Source: an uncultured Bacilli bacterium (GTDB taxonomy: Bacteria; Bacillota_I; Bacilli_A; RF39; UBA660). From it: a DNA stretch of 38,343 nt. The notes under the pieces are model-generated. The model saw only the letters and a program-made list of their open reading frames with translations, made no database searches and was not told where the DNA came from. Made by a program: the position numbers and the translations under genes. Position 1 is the first letter of the stretch; the number at the start of each line of letters is the position of its first letter. The DNA lies in NCBI GenBank assembly GCA_944358435.1, contig CALVRD010000006.1:1-38343 (forward strand). The letters run 5' to 3'. Of the stretch, positions 31,465 through 38,343 are shown piece by piece.

Positions 31465-33011
31465 CAAGAGAAAAAATATTTTTAGGAGAAAATATTAATA
31501 ATATAAAGTTACGTGTAACTTATTATGCAAGGGTTTCTACTGATACTGATGAACAATTAAATTCATTAGAAAATCAAACTAACTACTTTGAAAATTATAT
31601 TAAAGAAAACAATAATTGGACATATATTCCAGGATATATTGATGAGGGGTTGAGTGGAAGTACAGTAAAAAATAGATATAATTTTTTAAGAATGATTGAA
31701 GATGCTAAAAGGGGACTTTTTGATTTAATTATTACAAAAGAAGTATCAAGATTTTCACGTAATCTATCAGATAGTATTAAATATACGCAAATGCTTCTTC
31801 AATATAATGTTGGTGTTTATTTTCAAACTAATGGTATAAATACATTTGATCCTAACTCAGAATTTATTTTAAACATGATGGGAAGTGTAGCTCAAGAAGA
31901 AGTAAAAAGATTGTCGCTTAGAGTTAAATGGGGACATAAAAACGCTATTAAAAGGGGAAGAATATTAGGTTCAAATAATATAACTGGTTATCAAAAAAAT
32001 AATGGTAAGTTAACAGTTGATGAGAATGAGGCCATAAAAGTAAGAAAAATATTTACTCTTTATGCTTCTGGTAAATATGGATTAAATAAATTAGCAAGAG
32101 AGTTATATAGACAGAATATCACTAATTCTAATAATAATATTTATGATAAAGAAACTTTAAAACGAATTTTAGAAAATCCAAAATATAAAGGTTATTATCG
32201 AGGGCATACAACTGAAATAATAGATTATCGATTGAAAAGGAGAATTATTATTCCTAAGAATGAACAATTAATTTATAAGGATGATAGTATTCCTCAAATA
32301 GTATCAGAAGAATTATGGGAAGAAGCTAATCAAATTTTAAGGAAAAGAAGTACACAGATAAAAGGAAAAAAGATAAAAATAACTACTTATCCATATACTA
32401 ATAAACTTTTTTGTAAGGAGCATAATAGTTCTTTTTATCGAAAGATATCAAGAAAAGAGAAGGTAACTTATTCTTGTAATTTATATTTAAAGAATGGGGT
32501 TAAGGCATGCTATAGTCCAATTATTAATGAAGATGATTTAAATAGTATTATTAGAATTATTTTAAATAATATTTTGTGGGATTATAGAGAAAAGATCGAA
32601 AAGTCACTTATAATTATGTATGAAGATATTATGAAATTAAATGATTGTAATCAAAAGTATTTAAAGGAACTTACCAGTCGAAAAAAGAAAATTTTGGAAT
32701 TATATATAAATAACAATTTAAGCCAAGAAGACTTTAAAATTTATAATGATGATTGTAATAAAAAAATTAATAACCTCAAAAGTGAAAACCATTATCAAGA
32801 TTTTAGAAAAATAAGAAATTATTTATCTAGCTTACTTTATTTTGAAGATATAAGTAAATATATTGATAAGCTTTTAAATAAAATTATAATTTCTTGTATT
32901 GATAAAAGACGTGAATGTATTAGGTTGGAGATTTATTTGAAAATTAAACAAACTGTACCGAATTTTTTATATAATTCAAAAAATAAGTCATATTATGTTG
33001 AATTTCTTTAA
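31458..33011 (+). CDS. Large serine recombinase (integrase)
   Basis: The 517-residue enzyme has the resolvase-like catalytic domain (YYARVSTD with Ser27; EVSRFSRN near 95-102; GSVAQEEVKRLSLRVKWG near 145-162), the recombinase domain (about 170-280) and a zinc-ribbon region with CKEH (near 319) and further cysteines (YSC, ACYSP), then a long coiled segment, as in phage and transposon large serine integrases. It cuts two short att sites at a central dinucleotide and rejoins them. Its stop is 24 bases from the right arm, the usual place for such a gene. No strong binding site of its own is seen; it overlaps the small upstream ORF. Confidence 0.93.
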   Translation: MLTREKIFLGENINNIKLRVTYYARVSTDTDEQLNSLENQTNYFENYIKENNNWTYIPGYIDEGLSGSTVKNRYNFLRMIEDAKRGLFDLIITKEVSRFSRNLSDSIKYTQMLLQYNVGVYFQTNGINTFDPNSEFILNMMGSVAQEEVKRLSLRVKWGHKNAIKRGRILGSNNITGYQKNNGKLTVDENEAIKVRKIFTLYASGKYGLNKLARELYRQNITNSNNNIYDKETLKRILENPKYKGYYRGHTTEIIDYRLKRRIIIPKNEQLIYKDDSIPQIVSEELWEEANQILRKRSTQIKGKKIKITTYPYTNKLFCKEHNSSFYRKISRKEKVTYSCNLYLKNGVKACYSPIINEDDLNSIIRIILNNILWDYREKIEKSLIIMYEDIMKLNDCNQKYLKELTSRKKKILELYINNNLSQEDFKIYNDDCNKKINNLKSENHYQDFRKIRNYLSSLLYFEDISKYIDKLLNKIIISCIDKRRECIRLEIYLKIKQTVPNFLYNSKNKSYYVEFL

Positions 33012-33034
33012 TATGGTATAGTTGTTTCTTTTCT

Positions 33035-33062
33035 GGCTGTTACAATTAAGATTGTCACGATG
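33035..33062 (+). other. attR of the serine-recombinase element
   Basis: Element arm GGCTGTTACAATT (33035-33047), the AA dinucleotide (33048-33049), then host GATTGTCACGATG. The host part begins with the rest of the lysine codon (AAG) and reads KIVTMATAV. Confidence 0.8.
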
Positions 33063-33215
33063 GCTACGGCAGTAGAAGAAAAGGTTGTTGACTTGGAGCA
33101 TGATCATTTTTATGATTCTGGTAAAGTAACTGTTGATGGAGCTACAATGCGCTGTTGGAAAGCTGGTGGACATGGAGATCAAACATTTCTTCAGGTATTG
33201 CAAAATTCTTGTAAC
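33048..33215 (+). pseudogene. SpoVD/PBP2-like PBP, middle part (interrupted gene)
   Basis: This continues the gene at 28086: KIVTMATAVEEKVVDLEHDHFYDSG, then VDGATMRCWKAGGHGDQTF and LQVLQNSCN. These match the stretch of SpoVD-type PBPs between SxxK and SxN; Ser-Cys-Asn at 33207-33215 is the second catalytic motif. Similarity stops immediately after the Asn codon, where PBPs continue PGF, and unrelated DNA follows. An ATG at 33060 within it is a methionine of the PBP, not a gene start. The KTG-bearing third part is not in the window. Confidence 0.88.
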
Positions 33216-33880
33216 CTAGTAGCCGAACAAGAGATACCAAACACATTGAAAAAAAGCCCGAAAATAAAGGAAAAATTAATGATTTAAAAAATATTAAACC
33301 AAGTGTTTTAGCAAGAGAGACTTATTCGTTTAAAGATGTATATCAAAGAAGTGATTTTAAAGTAGATTATGTTTATGAAGTGGAATTAATAGTTGTAAAA
33401 GATTTACATGGATATAATTCGGTAACAAAAACAGACGAATTTAAAGAATTTTTATCAAACGAATTAGAAAGTGAAAAATATATAAATTATGATCCAGATA
33501 TTAATATAAGAGATTTGTATCCATTAGAGATACATACAAAAGATAAAGATGAAACTCTTGTAAATTATTTTGACAAAATAAACGACTTAATTTTAAATTA
33601 TGATTCAAGAATAAATAGGAGAGTAACTAAAAGAGAAATTGTTTATAAAAAAGATAAAAGTAAGTCTATTGTTGCAATAAGAATTTCAAAAAAAGGATAT
33701 ATAAAATTATTTGTAAACGGAAACATTAATGAGTATGATAATCAAAATAAATTTGATACTGTTCCAGAAAAAACAAATAAACCATTAAATAAAGTATTAA
33801 AAATATATAATGATAGTGATTTTCATTATTTAGAAACAGTAATTTTTAAATACTTAAGTAAGGTACTACAAAAAAGGTAG
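33216..33880 (+). pseudogene. DUF5655-like protein, 5'-truncated
   Basis: One frame is open from the PBP junction to 33880 without a credible start or binding site, and a GTG at 33380 is the first usual start codon. From ~33290 it reads KPSVLARETYSFKDVYQRSDF and ends in LVNYFDKINDLILNYDSRINRR and REIVYKKDKS, resembling the DUF5655 domain, which closes some GmrSD-type restriction proteins and stands alone in others. The likely reading is a gene that lost its first part when the junction formed. The family call is from remembered pattern and only moderately sure. Confidence 0.5.
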
Positions 33881-33891
33881 TATCTTTTTTT
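33862..33891 (+). terminator. Terminator
   Basis: GGTACTAC pairs with GTAGTATC (one G-U pair) around an A-rich loop containing the end of the coding frame; seven T follow. Confidence 0.75.
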
Positions 33892-33904
33892 AGGAGGTGT
33901 AAAA

Positions 33905-34654
33905 ATGTCAGTATTTAAAATAGAAAAAACCAAAGATTTTACAGTAATGAGTAATCATCATTTACGAGATAAAAATTTAAGTTTAAAAGCTAGAGGACTT
34001 CTTTCTTATATGTTATCTTTACCAGATGATTGGGATTATTCATTAGCAGGTTTAGTAGCAAATTGTAAAGAAAGTGTAACATCAGTAAGATCAGCACTTG
34101 AAGAATTAAAACAATATCGGTATTTAATAATTGATAAATTATATCCAAATGTTACTGAAAGCAAAAAAATAGAGTATGTATATAATATTTATGAACAACC
34201 GAAATTACAAGAACTATATAATCAAGATACTGAAAACCTATATCTTGAAAATGATACACAACTAAATACTAATAAACAAATAACTAATAAACAAATAGAT
34301 AAAGATGATAAAACCAAAATATCATCTTTTTTTGCTAAAGAAGAACATAATAGATTAACATTAGAACTTATAGGTAGATATTTTATTAATGAAGATGATA
34401 TACAAATCTTCTATTATGATGATTTATTTGAAAAATTATTAGAAGAAAATTCATATCAAGATTTAATAAGAATAATACATTATATAGTTCCAAGAGTAAA
34501 AAATAGAAACTTTAAAGATGAAGATGGTAATCCTATTGAAAATAAATTTGGATATTTTAGAAATGCTATGTTAAGTAATATACATAAGTTAAATACAATA
34601 ATAGAAGATTTATGGGGAGATGACGATTTGTTTAGTGATATTTTTGAAAGATAA
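33905..34654 (+). CDS. HTH replication-type protein of mobile elements
   Basis: The 249-residue protein starts MSVFKIEKTKDFTVMSNHHLRD and LSLKARGLLSYMLSLPDDWDYSLAGL, the winged-helix opening seen in many replication-initiator or replisome-organiser proteins of Firmicutes plasmids, phages and integrative elements. The middle is polar, and the C-terminal part (about 150-240) is helical with ENKFGYFRNAML near 216-227, a pattern that recurs at the end of DnaD-like or DUF6017-like proteins. AGGAGGTG precedes the ATG. The hairpin cluster after it may be the target site. It marks this segment as accessory DNA. Confidence 0.75.
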   Translation: MSVFKIEKTKDFTVMSNHHLRDKNLSLKARGLLSYMLSLPDDWDYSLAGLVANCKESVTSVRSALEELKQYRYLIIDKLYPNVTESKKIEYVYNIYEQPKLQELYNQDTENLYLENDTQLNTNKQITNKQIDKDDKTKISSFFAKEEHNRLTLELIGRYFINEDDIQIFYYDDLFEKLLEENSYQDLIRIIHYIVPRVKNRNFKDEDGNPIENKFGYFRNAMLSNIHKLNTIIEDLWGDDDLFSDIFER

Positions 34655-34669
34655 ATTAATTCAAAAAAA

Positions 34670-34810
34670 AATTACCCCAATACTTGCAGGTAATTCTACT
34701 ACTCAACCGATATACTACATTACTGCATCGGTTGTTTACTGCTCAACTGAAATACTACATATTGCATCAATTGAATCAGATAAACACAATACTACTAACT
34801 ACTTTGTGTT
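34670..34810 (+). repeat. Cluster of four hairpins with TACTAC loops
   Basis: Hairpins are AATTACC/GGTAATT (34670-34695), CAACCGAT/ATCGGTTG (34704-34734), TCAACTGA/TCAATTGA (34743-34774, one mismatch) and AACACAA/TTGTGTT (34783-34810). Loops two to four contain TACTAC, and CTACTAC also lies just before hairpin two. Hairpins two and three are diverged copies of one unit. No protein frame explains this. An origin or nick site next to the HTH gene is the first guess. Confidence 0.6.
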
Positions 34811-34942
34811 CACTGACAAATTAATAATACAACACATTCTGCCATAAGTCAACAAATTTTGACATATTTAGTAAAAAATTCAGTGATGACAGTTCGTGTT
34901 TATTTTTTTGTATTTAGAATAAACTAGAATTGGTGGTGTTAG

Positions 34943-35200
34943 TTGAAAATATATAATATCCGTAAAGTGTTAGGAGATAATGTAAGGTATTATAGATATA
35001 AGATCGGCTATACACAAGAAGAACTTGCTGAAAAAACTGATATAAGTCCCAGATATATAAGTGATATAGAAAATGGTAGAGGAAATATTTCTTTAGATAC
35101 CTTAGAAATTTTAGGACAAGGATTGAAAGTGGAGCCATATATATTGTTAAAACTACAAAATCACCGAGCTTTACCAAAGAGAGTCAATATGAAAAAATAG
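34943..35200 (+). CDS. XRE-family transcriptional regulator
   Basis: The 85-residue protein has one Cro/C1-type helix-turn-helix: VLGDNVRYYRYKIGYTQEELAEKTDISPRYISDIENGRGNIS pattern at about 9-50, then LDTLEILGQGLKVEPYILL. It is a small repressor typical of mobile elements and would bind an operator near its own or a neighbouring promoter. TTG is the start, 6 bases after GGTGG. The dyads at 35214-35252 are possible binding sites. Confidence 0.85.
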   Translation: MKIYNIRKVLGDNVRYYRYKIGYTQEELAEKTDISPRYISDIENGRGNISLDTLEILGQGLKVEPYILLKLQNHRALPKRVNMKK

Positions 35201-35213
35201 ACTTTCTTTTTTT

Positions 35214-35252
35214 GAACAAAATTTATGTTCATAAGGTAGAACTAAGAGTTCT
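35214..35252. promoter_or_regulatory. Two short dyads downstream of the XRE gene
   Basis: GAACA/TGTTC (35214-35230, near-perfect 17-bp palindrome) and AGAACT-AAG-AGTTCT (35238-35252) lie between the XRE gene and the extended -10 TGCTATAAT at 35302-35310. They share the core GAAC. Operators for the XRE protein are plausible. Confidence 0.35.
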
Positions 35253-35326
35253 ATATATTTTAGAAAAAATGTAGAAAAATAGTAAAAAAAATCGTATTAT
35301 ATGCTATAATTAATGTGAGGGGTTGT

Positions 35327-35389
35327 ATGAAAGTAGTTCTTTATATGATGTGTTCTACATTAAAATGTGTAAATGTGCAAAAAAAGTGA
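35327..35389 (+). CDS. 20-residue ORF, possible leader peptide
   Basis: MKVVLYMMCSTLKCVNVQKK is preceded by GAGGGG and by the extended -10 TGCTATAAT at 35302-35310. It has the signals of a translated ORF but no homology that I can see. It lies 145 bases before the next gene. The rest of 35201-35533 holds no other gene; GGAAAGGAGTG at 35440-35450 is a good binding site with no suitable start after it. Confidence 0.35.
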   Translation: MKVVLYMMCSTLKCVNVQKK

Positions 35390-35533
35390 AAATTACTTTG
35401 TACAAAAAGAGGAATATTAAATTTCATATTACCGTTCAAGGAAAGGAGTGACTTAAGGATATTATAGATTTGTTTTTTATAAAAAATGGCAAAAGTATAA
35501 GTTTGCAAAAATATAAAAGAAAAGATAAAAAAA

Positions 35534-36613
35534 ATGAAAAAAAAAAATATTGCAATTATATGTTCTGTTGTAGTTGTAATAATCGGTATGATTGTATCAT
35601 TACTTTTGTTAAATAACAAAAAATATGAAGTGCAATTTGATAGTAATGGTGGAAGTTTAATAGAAACTCAAACAGTTAAAAAATCTGACACTGTAACAAA
35701 ACCAACTGATCCTACCAAATCTGGCTATGAATTTGATAATTGGTATTTGGATGATGAAATATTTGATTTTTCTACACCTATAACAAAGAATATAACATTA
35801 GTTGCAAAATGGTTAAAAAAATCTGATAAACCTTCAGATGAATCAGTTGAAGTAGAAAAGTATACTGTCAAATTTGATAGTAATGGTGGATCTGATGTTT
35901 CTTCAATTGAAGTTGAAGAAAATGAGTCAGTAACAAAACCAACAGTTCCTACAAGAAAAGGTTATAAGTTCGTTTCTTGGCAATTAAATGGAAAAGATTT
36001 TGATTTTTCAACAAAAATAACAAAAAATATTACATTAGTTGCAAAATGGGAAAAGGTTTCTTCAAAACCTAATACTGGTGGAAATACTGGTGGAAATACT
36101 GGCGGAAATACTGGCGGAAATACTGGTGAAAATACAGAAGATAAACCGACAATTGTTGAAGTAACTAGTGTAAGCATCTCTAAAACAACATTAAGCCTTA
36201 ACATTGGGGATAGTTCTACACTTTCAGCAACAGTAAATCCTAATAATGCTACTAATAAAACTATTACTTGGAGTAGTAGTAATTCATCAGTAGCAACAAT
36301 TGATAGTAATGGTAAAGTTACTGCAGTAGGTGCAGGTACAACAACAATTACTGCTAAAGTAGGTGGAAAAACTGCTACTTGTACAATTACTGTTATAAAA
36401 CCTATAACATATTCAATAAAATGGGAAAAAGTAGAAAATAGTTCTATCGGACAATATATGTTATATATAAGAAGTTCTGAAGGAAAAAATGTATCTGGTG
36501 TAGTTACTATAACTACAACTGCAGGAACATCTAGTGATGTTGAAATAACTTCTGCAGGAAAGATGTATATAAAATCTGCAGTACAGAATGCAGTTGTAAA
36601 ATCTGTAAATTAA
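35534..36613 (+). CDS. Surface protein with InlB B-repeats and a Big2 domain
   Basis: The 359-residue protein has one N-terminal membrane helix (about 5-26), two InlB/Listeria-Bacteroides-type repeats (YEVQFDSNGGS near 31 to LVAKW near 92; YTVKFDSNGGS near 109 to LVAKW near 171), a Gly/Asn linker (NTGG repeated), and a Big2-type Ig domain (VTSVSISKTTLSLNIGDSSTL near 211 to ATCTITV), then an ending of unknown type. Such proteins bind or display at the cell surface. The binding site before the ATG is poor (AAAAGA). No LPXTG is present, so the helix is the anchor. It follows the XRE gene and precedes a secreted protein. Confidence 0.8.
   Translation: MKKKNIAIICSVVVVIIGMIVSLLLLNNKKYEVQFDSNGGSLIETQTVKKSDTVTKPTDPTKSGYEFDNWYLDDEIFDFSTPITKNITLVAKWLKKSDKPSDESVEVEKYTVKFDSNGGSDVSSIEVEENESVTKPTVPTRKGYKFVSWQLNGKDFDFSTKITKNITLVAKWEKVSSKPNTGGNTGGNTGGNTGGNTGENTEDKPTIVEVTSVSISKTTLSLNIGDSSTLSATVNPNNATNKTITWSSSNSSVATIDSNGKVTAVGAGTTTITAKVGGKTATCTITVIKPITYSIKWEKVENSSIGQYMLYIRSSEGKNVSGVVTITTTAGTSSDVEITSAGKMYIKSAVQNAVVKSVN
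36071..36130 (+). repeat. 12-bp tandem repeat coding NTGG
   Basis: About five copies of AATACTGGTGGA (GGT/GGC variants) encode Asn-Thr-Gly-Gly. The unit is a multiple of three, so copy change alters linker length without shifting the frame. Confidence 0.85.
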
Positions 36614-36631
36614 AAAAGAAAGGAAGTAAAA

Positions 36632-38343
36632 ATGAAAAAGTGGATTAAAAAAACAATTTTTAGCACATTTTTATTTGTTGTAGCCATTTTATCTACTGTT
36701 ACAGTTTCTGCATTAACTATTACTGAAACTGTAGATGAAGATATTGCAGATGGCACAATTATAATGGGGATAACTAAATTCGAACCTAATGTTGTAATTA
36801 CTGCACTTCGTGCATCTGATGCAACATTTAATGATGTTATTTTTAATTATAATAAACCAAATTATAAAGGTGTAAATATTTATTATTTATTATCTGGATC
36901 TTGGTTTGAAATTGATGAAGAAAATAATGCTCATCCAATAGAAAATGAAGAGTTAATACAACAATTAAATGAAGTGGATATTTATTATGTAAATAATAAT
37001 GAAAAAATGTTAGAAATATCTTATTCAGAAAATGTACCAACAGGTTATGAATTGATATTTGAAACAAATAACTCTGCTAAAAATGATGAAATTAAATATG
37101 AAGCAGGAAAAATCAAAGTACCTGCAACAATAAATGAAGTAAAAGTTTTGTTACAAAATACTGAAACAAAAGAAAAAGAAATAATAGATGTATTTGAAAA
37201 AAATGCAAGAAATGATGTAACATTTGTTAATACTTCAACAATGGATGTAACTAATTTAGTTCAATTAAAAGATGCTTTAAACAATAAAGACATCAAAACA
37301 ATAAATATTACAAAAAATATTACTGATGTAGCTGAAAGAATTGTAATTGATAGAAAAGTGGAAGTTAATGGTAATGGAAACAAAATAACATTTACAAGTG
37401 CAGTTAATGAAGCGGCATATGGAAGTAGACATGGTATATTAGTAAATGCAGATGATGTAACAATAACAGATTTAGTTGTTGAAATGGATGCAAATACAAA
37501 CGATTTAACATGGACTGGAACATATGGAATTCAAGTGTTTGAATCAAAAGGTGTAATATTAAATAACATTACTGCAACAAAAGCAGATGGTGGATTATTT
37601 GCAAATGATAGTACAGTAACATTAACAGGAACAATCACTCTATCAGGAAATGAATTTGGTGGAATGGAAGTTTCAAATGGAACTGCAACATTAAATGCAA
37701 AAGGTGCAACAATTGTTAATACATCAGAAAGATATGCTCAACCAACAATTTGGACAGATAGTGAAAATGCTGTAGTAAATTCTAATTTAATAAGTGCAAA
37801 AATTAGAGATGGACAAAAACAATATTATTTAGAGGAAGCAAATACAACATTAAATAACATTGAAGATTTTAAAGTTGCTTTATCAATAAAAACAATCAAT
37901 ACATTAAATATAGGAGCAAATTTCACTGGATTAACTGAAAGAATTGTAATTGATAGAAAAGTGGAAGTTAATGGTAATGGAAACAAAATAACATTTACAA
38001 GTGCAGTTAATGAAGCGGCATATGGAAGTAGACATGGTATATTAGTAAATGCAGATGATGTAACAATAACAGATTTAGTTGTTGAAATGGATGCAAATAC
38101 AAACGATTTAACATGGACTGGAACATATGGAATTCAAGTTTATGATGCAACAGGAGTAGTAATTAATAATTATACAGGAACAAAAGCAGATGCTGCATTA
38201 ATGCTAAATGGATCAGAAGTAGAATTAACAGGGACTACAACAGTAACAGGAAACGAATTTGGAGGAATCGAAGTGTCAAAAGGAACTGCTCCAAATAATT
38301 CTAAATTAACAGTTGCAGGAACAGTAGTATCAACTGATGAAGA
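36632..38343 (+). CDS. Large secreted beta-helix-like protein (partial)
   Basis: The frame stays open to the window end (570 codons). It starts with a signal peptide, MKKWIKKTIFSTFLF then VVAILSTVTVSALTI, with cleavage probable after VSA. After a leader domain (about 30-190), repeats of right-handed beta-helix style (pectate-lyase-like: VTITDLVVEMD, GIQVFESKGVILNNITATKADGG, GNEFGGMEVSNGTATL) begin near 205. One long block is repeated with a 201-residue period. GGAAG precedes the ATG. The C-terminus and any anchor are outside, so its fate at the surface is unknown. Confidence 0.75.
   Translation, partial: MKKWIKKTIFSTFLFVVAILSTVTVSALTITETVDEDIADGTIIMGITKFEPNVVITALRASDATFNDVIFNYNKPNYKGVNIYYLLSGSWFEIDEENNAHPIENEELIQQLNEVDIYYVNNNEKMLEISYSENVPTGYELIFETNNSAKNDEIKYEAGKIKVPATINEVKVLLQNTETKEKEIIDVFEKNARNDVTFVNTSTMDVTNLVQLKDALNNKDIKTINITKNITDVAERIVIDRKVEVNGNGNKITFTSAVNEAAYGSRHGILVNADDVTITDLVVEMDANTNDLTWTGTYGIQVFESKGVILNNITATKADGGLFANDSTVTLTGTITLSGNEFGGMEVSNGTATLNAKGATIVNTSERYAQPTIWTDSENAVVNSNLISAKIRDGQKQYYLEEANTTLNNIEDFKVALSIKTINTLNIGANFTGLTERIVIDRKVEVNGNGNKITFTSAVNEAAYGSRHGILVNADDVTITDLVVEMDANTNDLTWTGTYGIQVYDATGVVINNYTGTKADAALMLNGSEVELTGTTTVTGNEFGGIEVSKGTAPNNSKLTVAGTVVSTDE
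37332..37536 (+). repeat. 205-bp direct repeat, copy 1
   Basis: This stretch is identical to 37935-38139, 603 bp later. Both copies lie in the same frame of the secreted protein. Confidence 0.92.
37935..38139 (+). repeat. 205-bp direct repeat, copy 2
   Basis: Identical to 37332-37536; the flanking 398 bp between the copies are diverged. Perfect identity in otherwise drifting repeats implies recent duplication or gene conversion. Confidence 0.92.

Larger units (their letters stand above)
28967..33049 (+). mobile_element. 4.1-kb serine-recombinase element inside a PBP gene
   Basis: The element carries a prepilin-like surface protein, a 42-residue ORF and a large serine recombinase whose stop lies 24 bases from the right arm. 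Its ends are inverted arms: GGCTGTTACAATT at the right and, read inverted, GGCAGTTACAATA at the left. Removing 4,083 bp joins ACATTT-AA-GATTGTCACG, restoring GSTFKIVTM in frame. There are no plasmid, phage or conjugation genes inside, so it is close to a minimal integrative unit with one cargo gene. Whether it still moves is not known from sequence. Confidence 0.88.

Noticed and set aside
33060-33287. Free-standing 75-residue gene starting MATAVEEK
   Set aside because: The first 52 residues are the middle of a SpoVD-type PBP, its ATG is an internal methionine, and the last 23 residues come from reading past the junction.
34670-34810. CRISPR array
   Set aside because: The repeats are inverted hairpins of differing sequence without equal-length spacers, and no cas gene is near.
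34620-34847. 75-residue ORF over the hairpin cluster
   Set aside because: It starts inside the HTH gene, lacks a ribosome binding site and its sequence simply follows the inverted repeats.
35214-35230. Terminator of the XRE gene
   Set aside because: The GAACA/TGTTC hairpin has its T run before, not after, the stem on the plus strand, and no gene ends here from the other side.

Overview
The window comes from a very AT-rich, walled, low-GC Gram-positive bacterium (Bacillota, Bacilli/Erysipelotrichia/RF39-like by gene content and style). Pointers are the mraZ-rsmH-ftsL-pbpB cell-division cluster, FtsW, a DnaI-type helicase loader, a T-box leader, ComEA/ComEC, type-2 peptide deformylase and a tiny YjcZ-like membrane protein. 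The standard bacterial code works throughout. No rRNA, tRNA or CRISPR array was recognised. The species cannot be named from the sequence alone.

Layout, left to right. 1-4.7 kb: the start codon of a divergent gene, then smc, a TnpB relic with an omega-RNA-like tail, and def and a YjcZ-like microprotein on the minus strand. 4.7-11.1 kb: ftsW, a zinc-phospholipase-like gene, comEA (apparent AUA start), comEC, dnaI and a membrane-anchored M23 peptidase. 11.1-13.8 kb: a T-box leader followed by an MBL-fold hydrolase and thrS. 13.8-17.8 kb: mraZ with its three-repeat operator, rsmH, ftsL and a PASTA-bearing class B PBP. 18-22.1 kb: membrane-anchored proteins of unknown function, a DUF1292 protein and a coiled-coil-like protein. 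22.1-28 kb: a flavin reductase-rubredoxin fusion, a large prepilin-like surface protein with a glycine-rich domain, two small anchored proteins and ackA.

28-33.2 kb is the most striking part. A SpoVD/PBP2-like gene is cut exactly inside the lysine codon of its SxxK active-site motif by a 4,083-bp element. The element carries a second prepilin-like surface protein, a 42-residue ORF and a large serine recombinase next to its right end. Joining the two flanks rebuilds GSTFK-IVTM in frame, and joining the two element ends gives a 28-bp near-palindrome centred on AA, as expected of a serine-integrase attP. The cargo protein is a paralogue of the resident prepilin-like protein at 22,965, and 31 bp in front of the two genes match at 27 positions.

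33.2-38.3 kb: the same PBP gene is broken a second time, directly after its SxN motif. What follows looks like accessory DNA: a 5'-truncated DUF5655-like gene, an HTH replication-type protein, a run of four hairpins, an XRE regulator, an InlB-repeat/Big2 surface protein, and a very large secreted beta-helix-like protein with a perfect 205-bp internal repeat that runs off the window. The third part of the PBP (KTG motif onward) is not in the window, so removing only the first element would not restore a complete enzyme.

The housekeeping genes serve chromosome organisation (SMC), replication (DnaI), wall synthesis and division (FtsW, FtsL, PBPs, M23), DNA uptake (ComEA/EC) and threonine charging under T-box control. 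The accessory genes are dominated by surface proteins.
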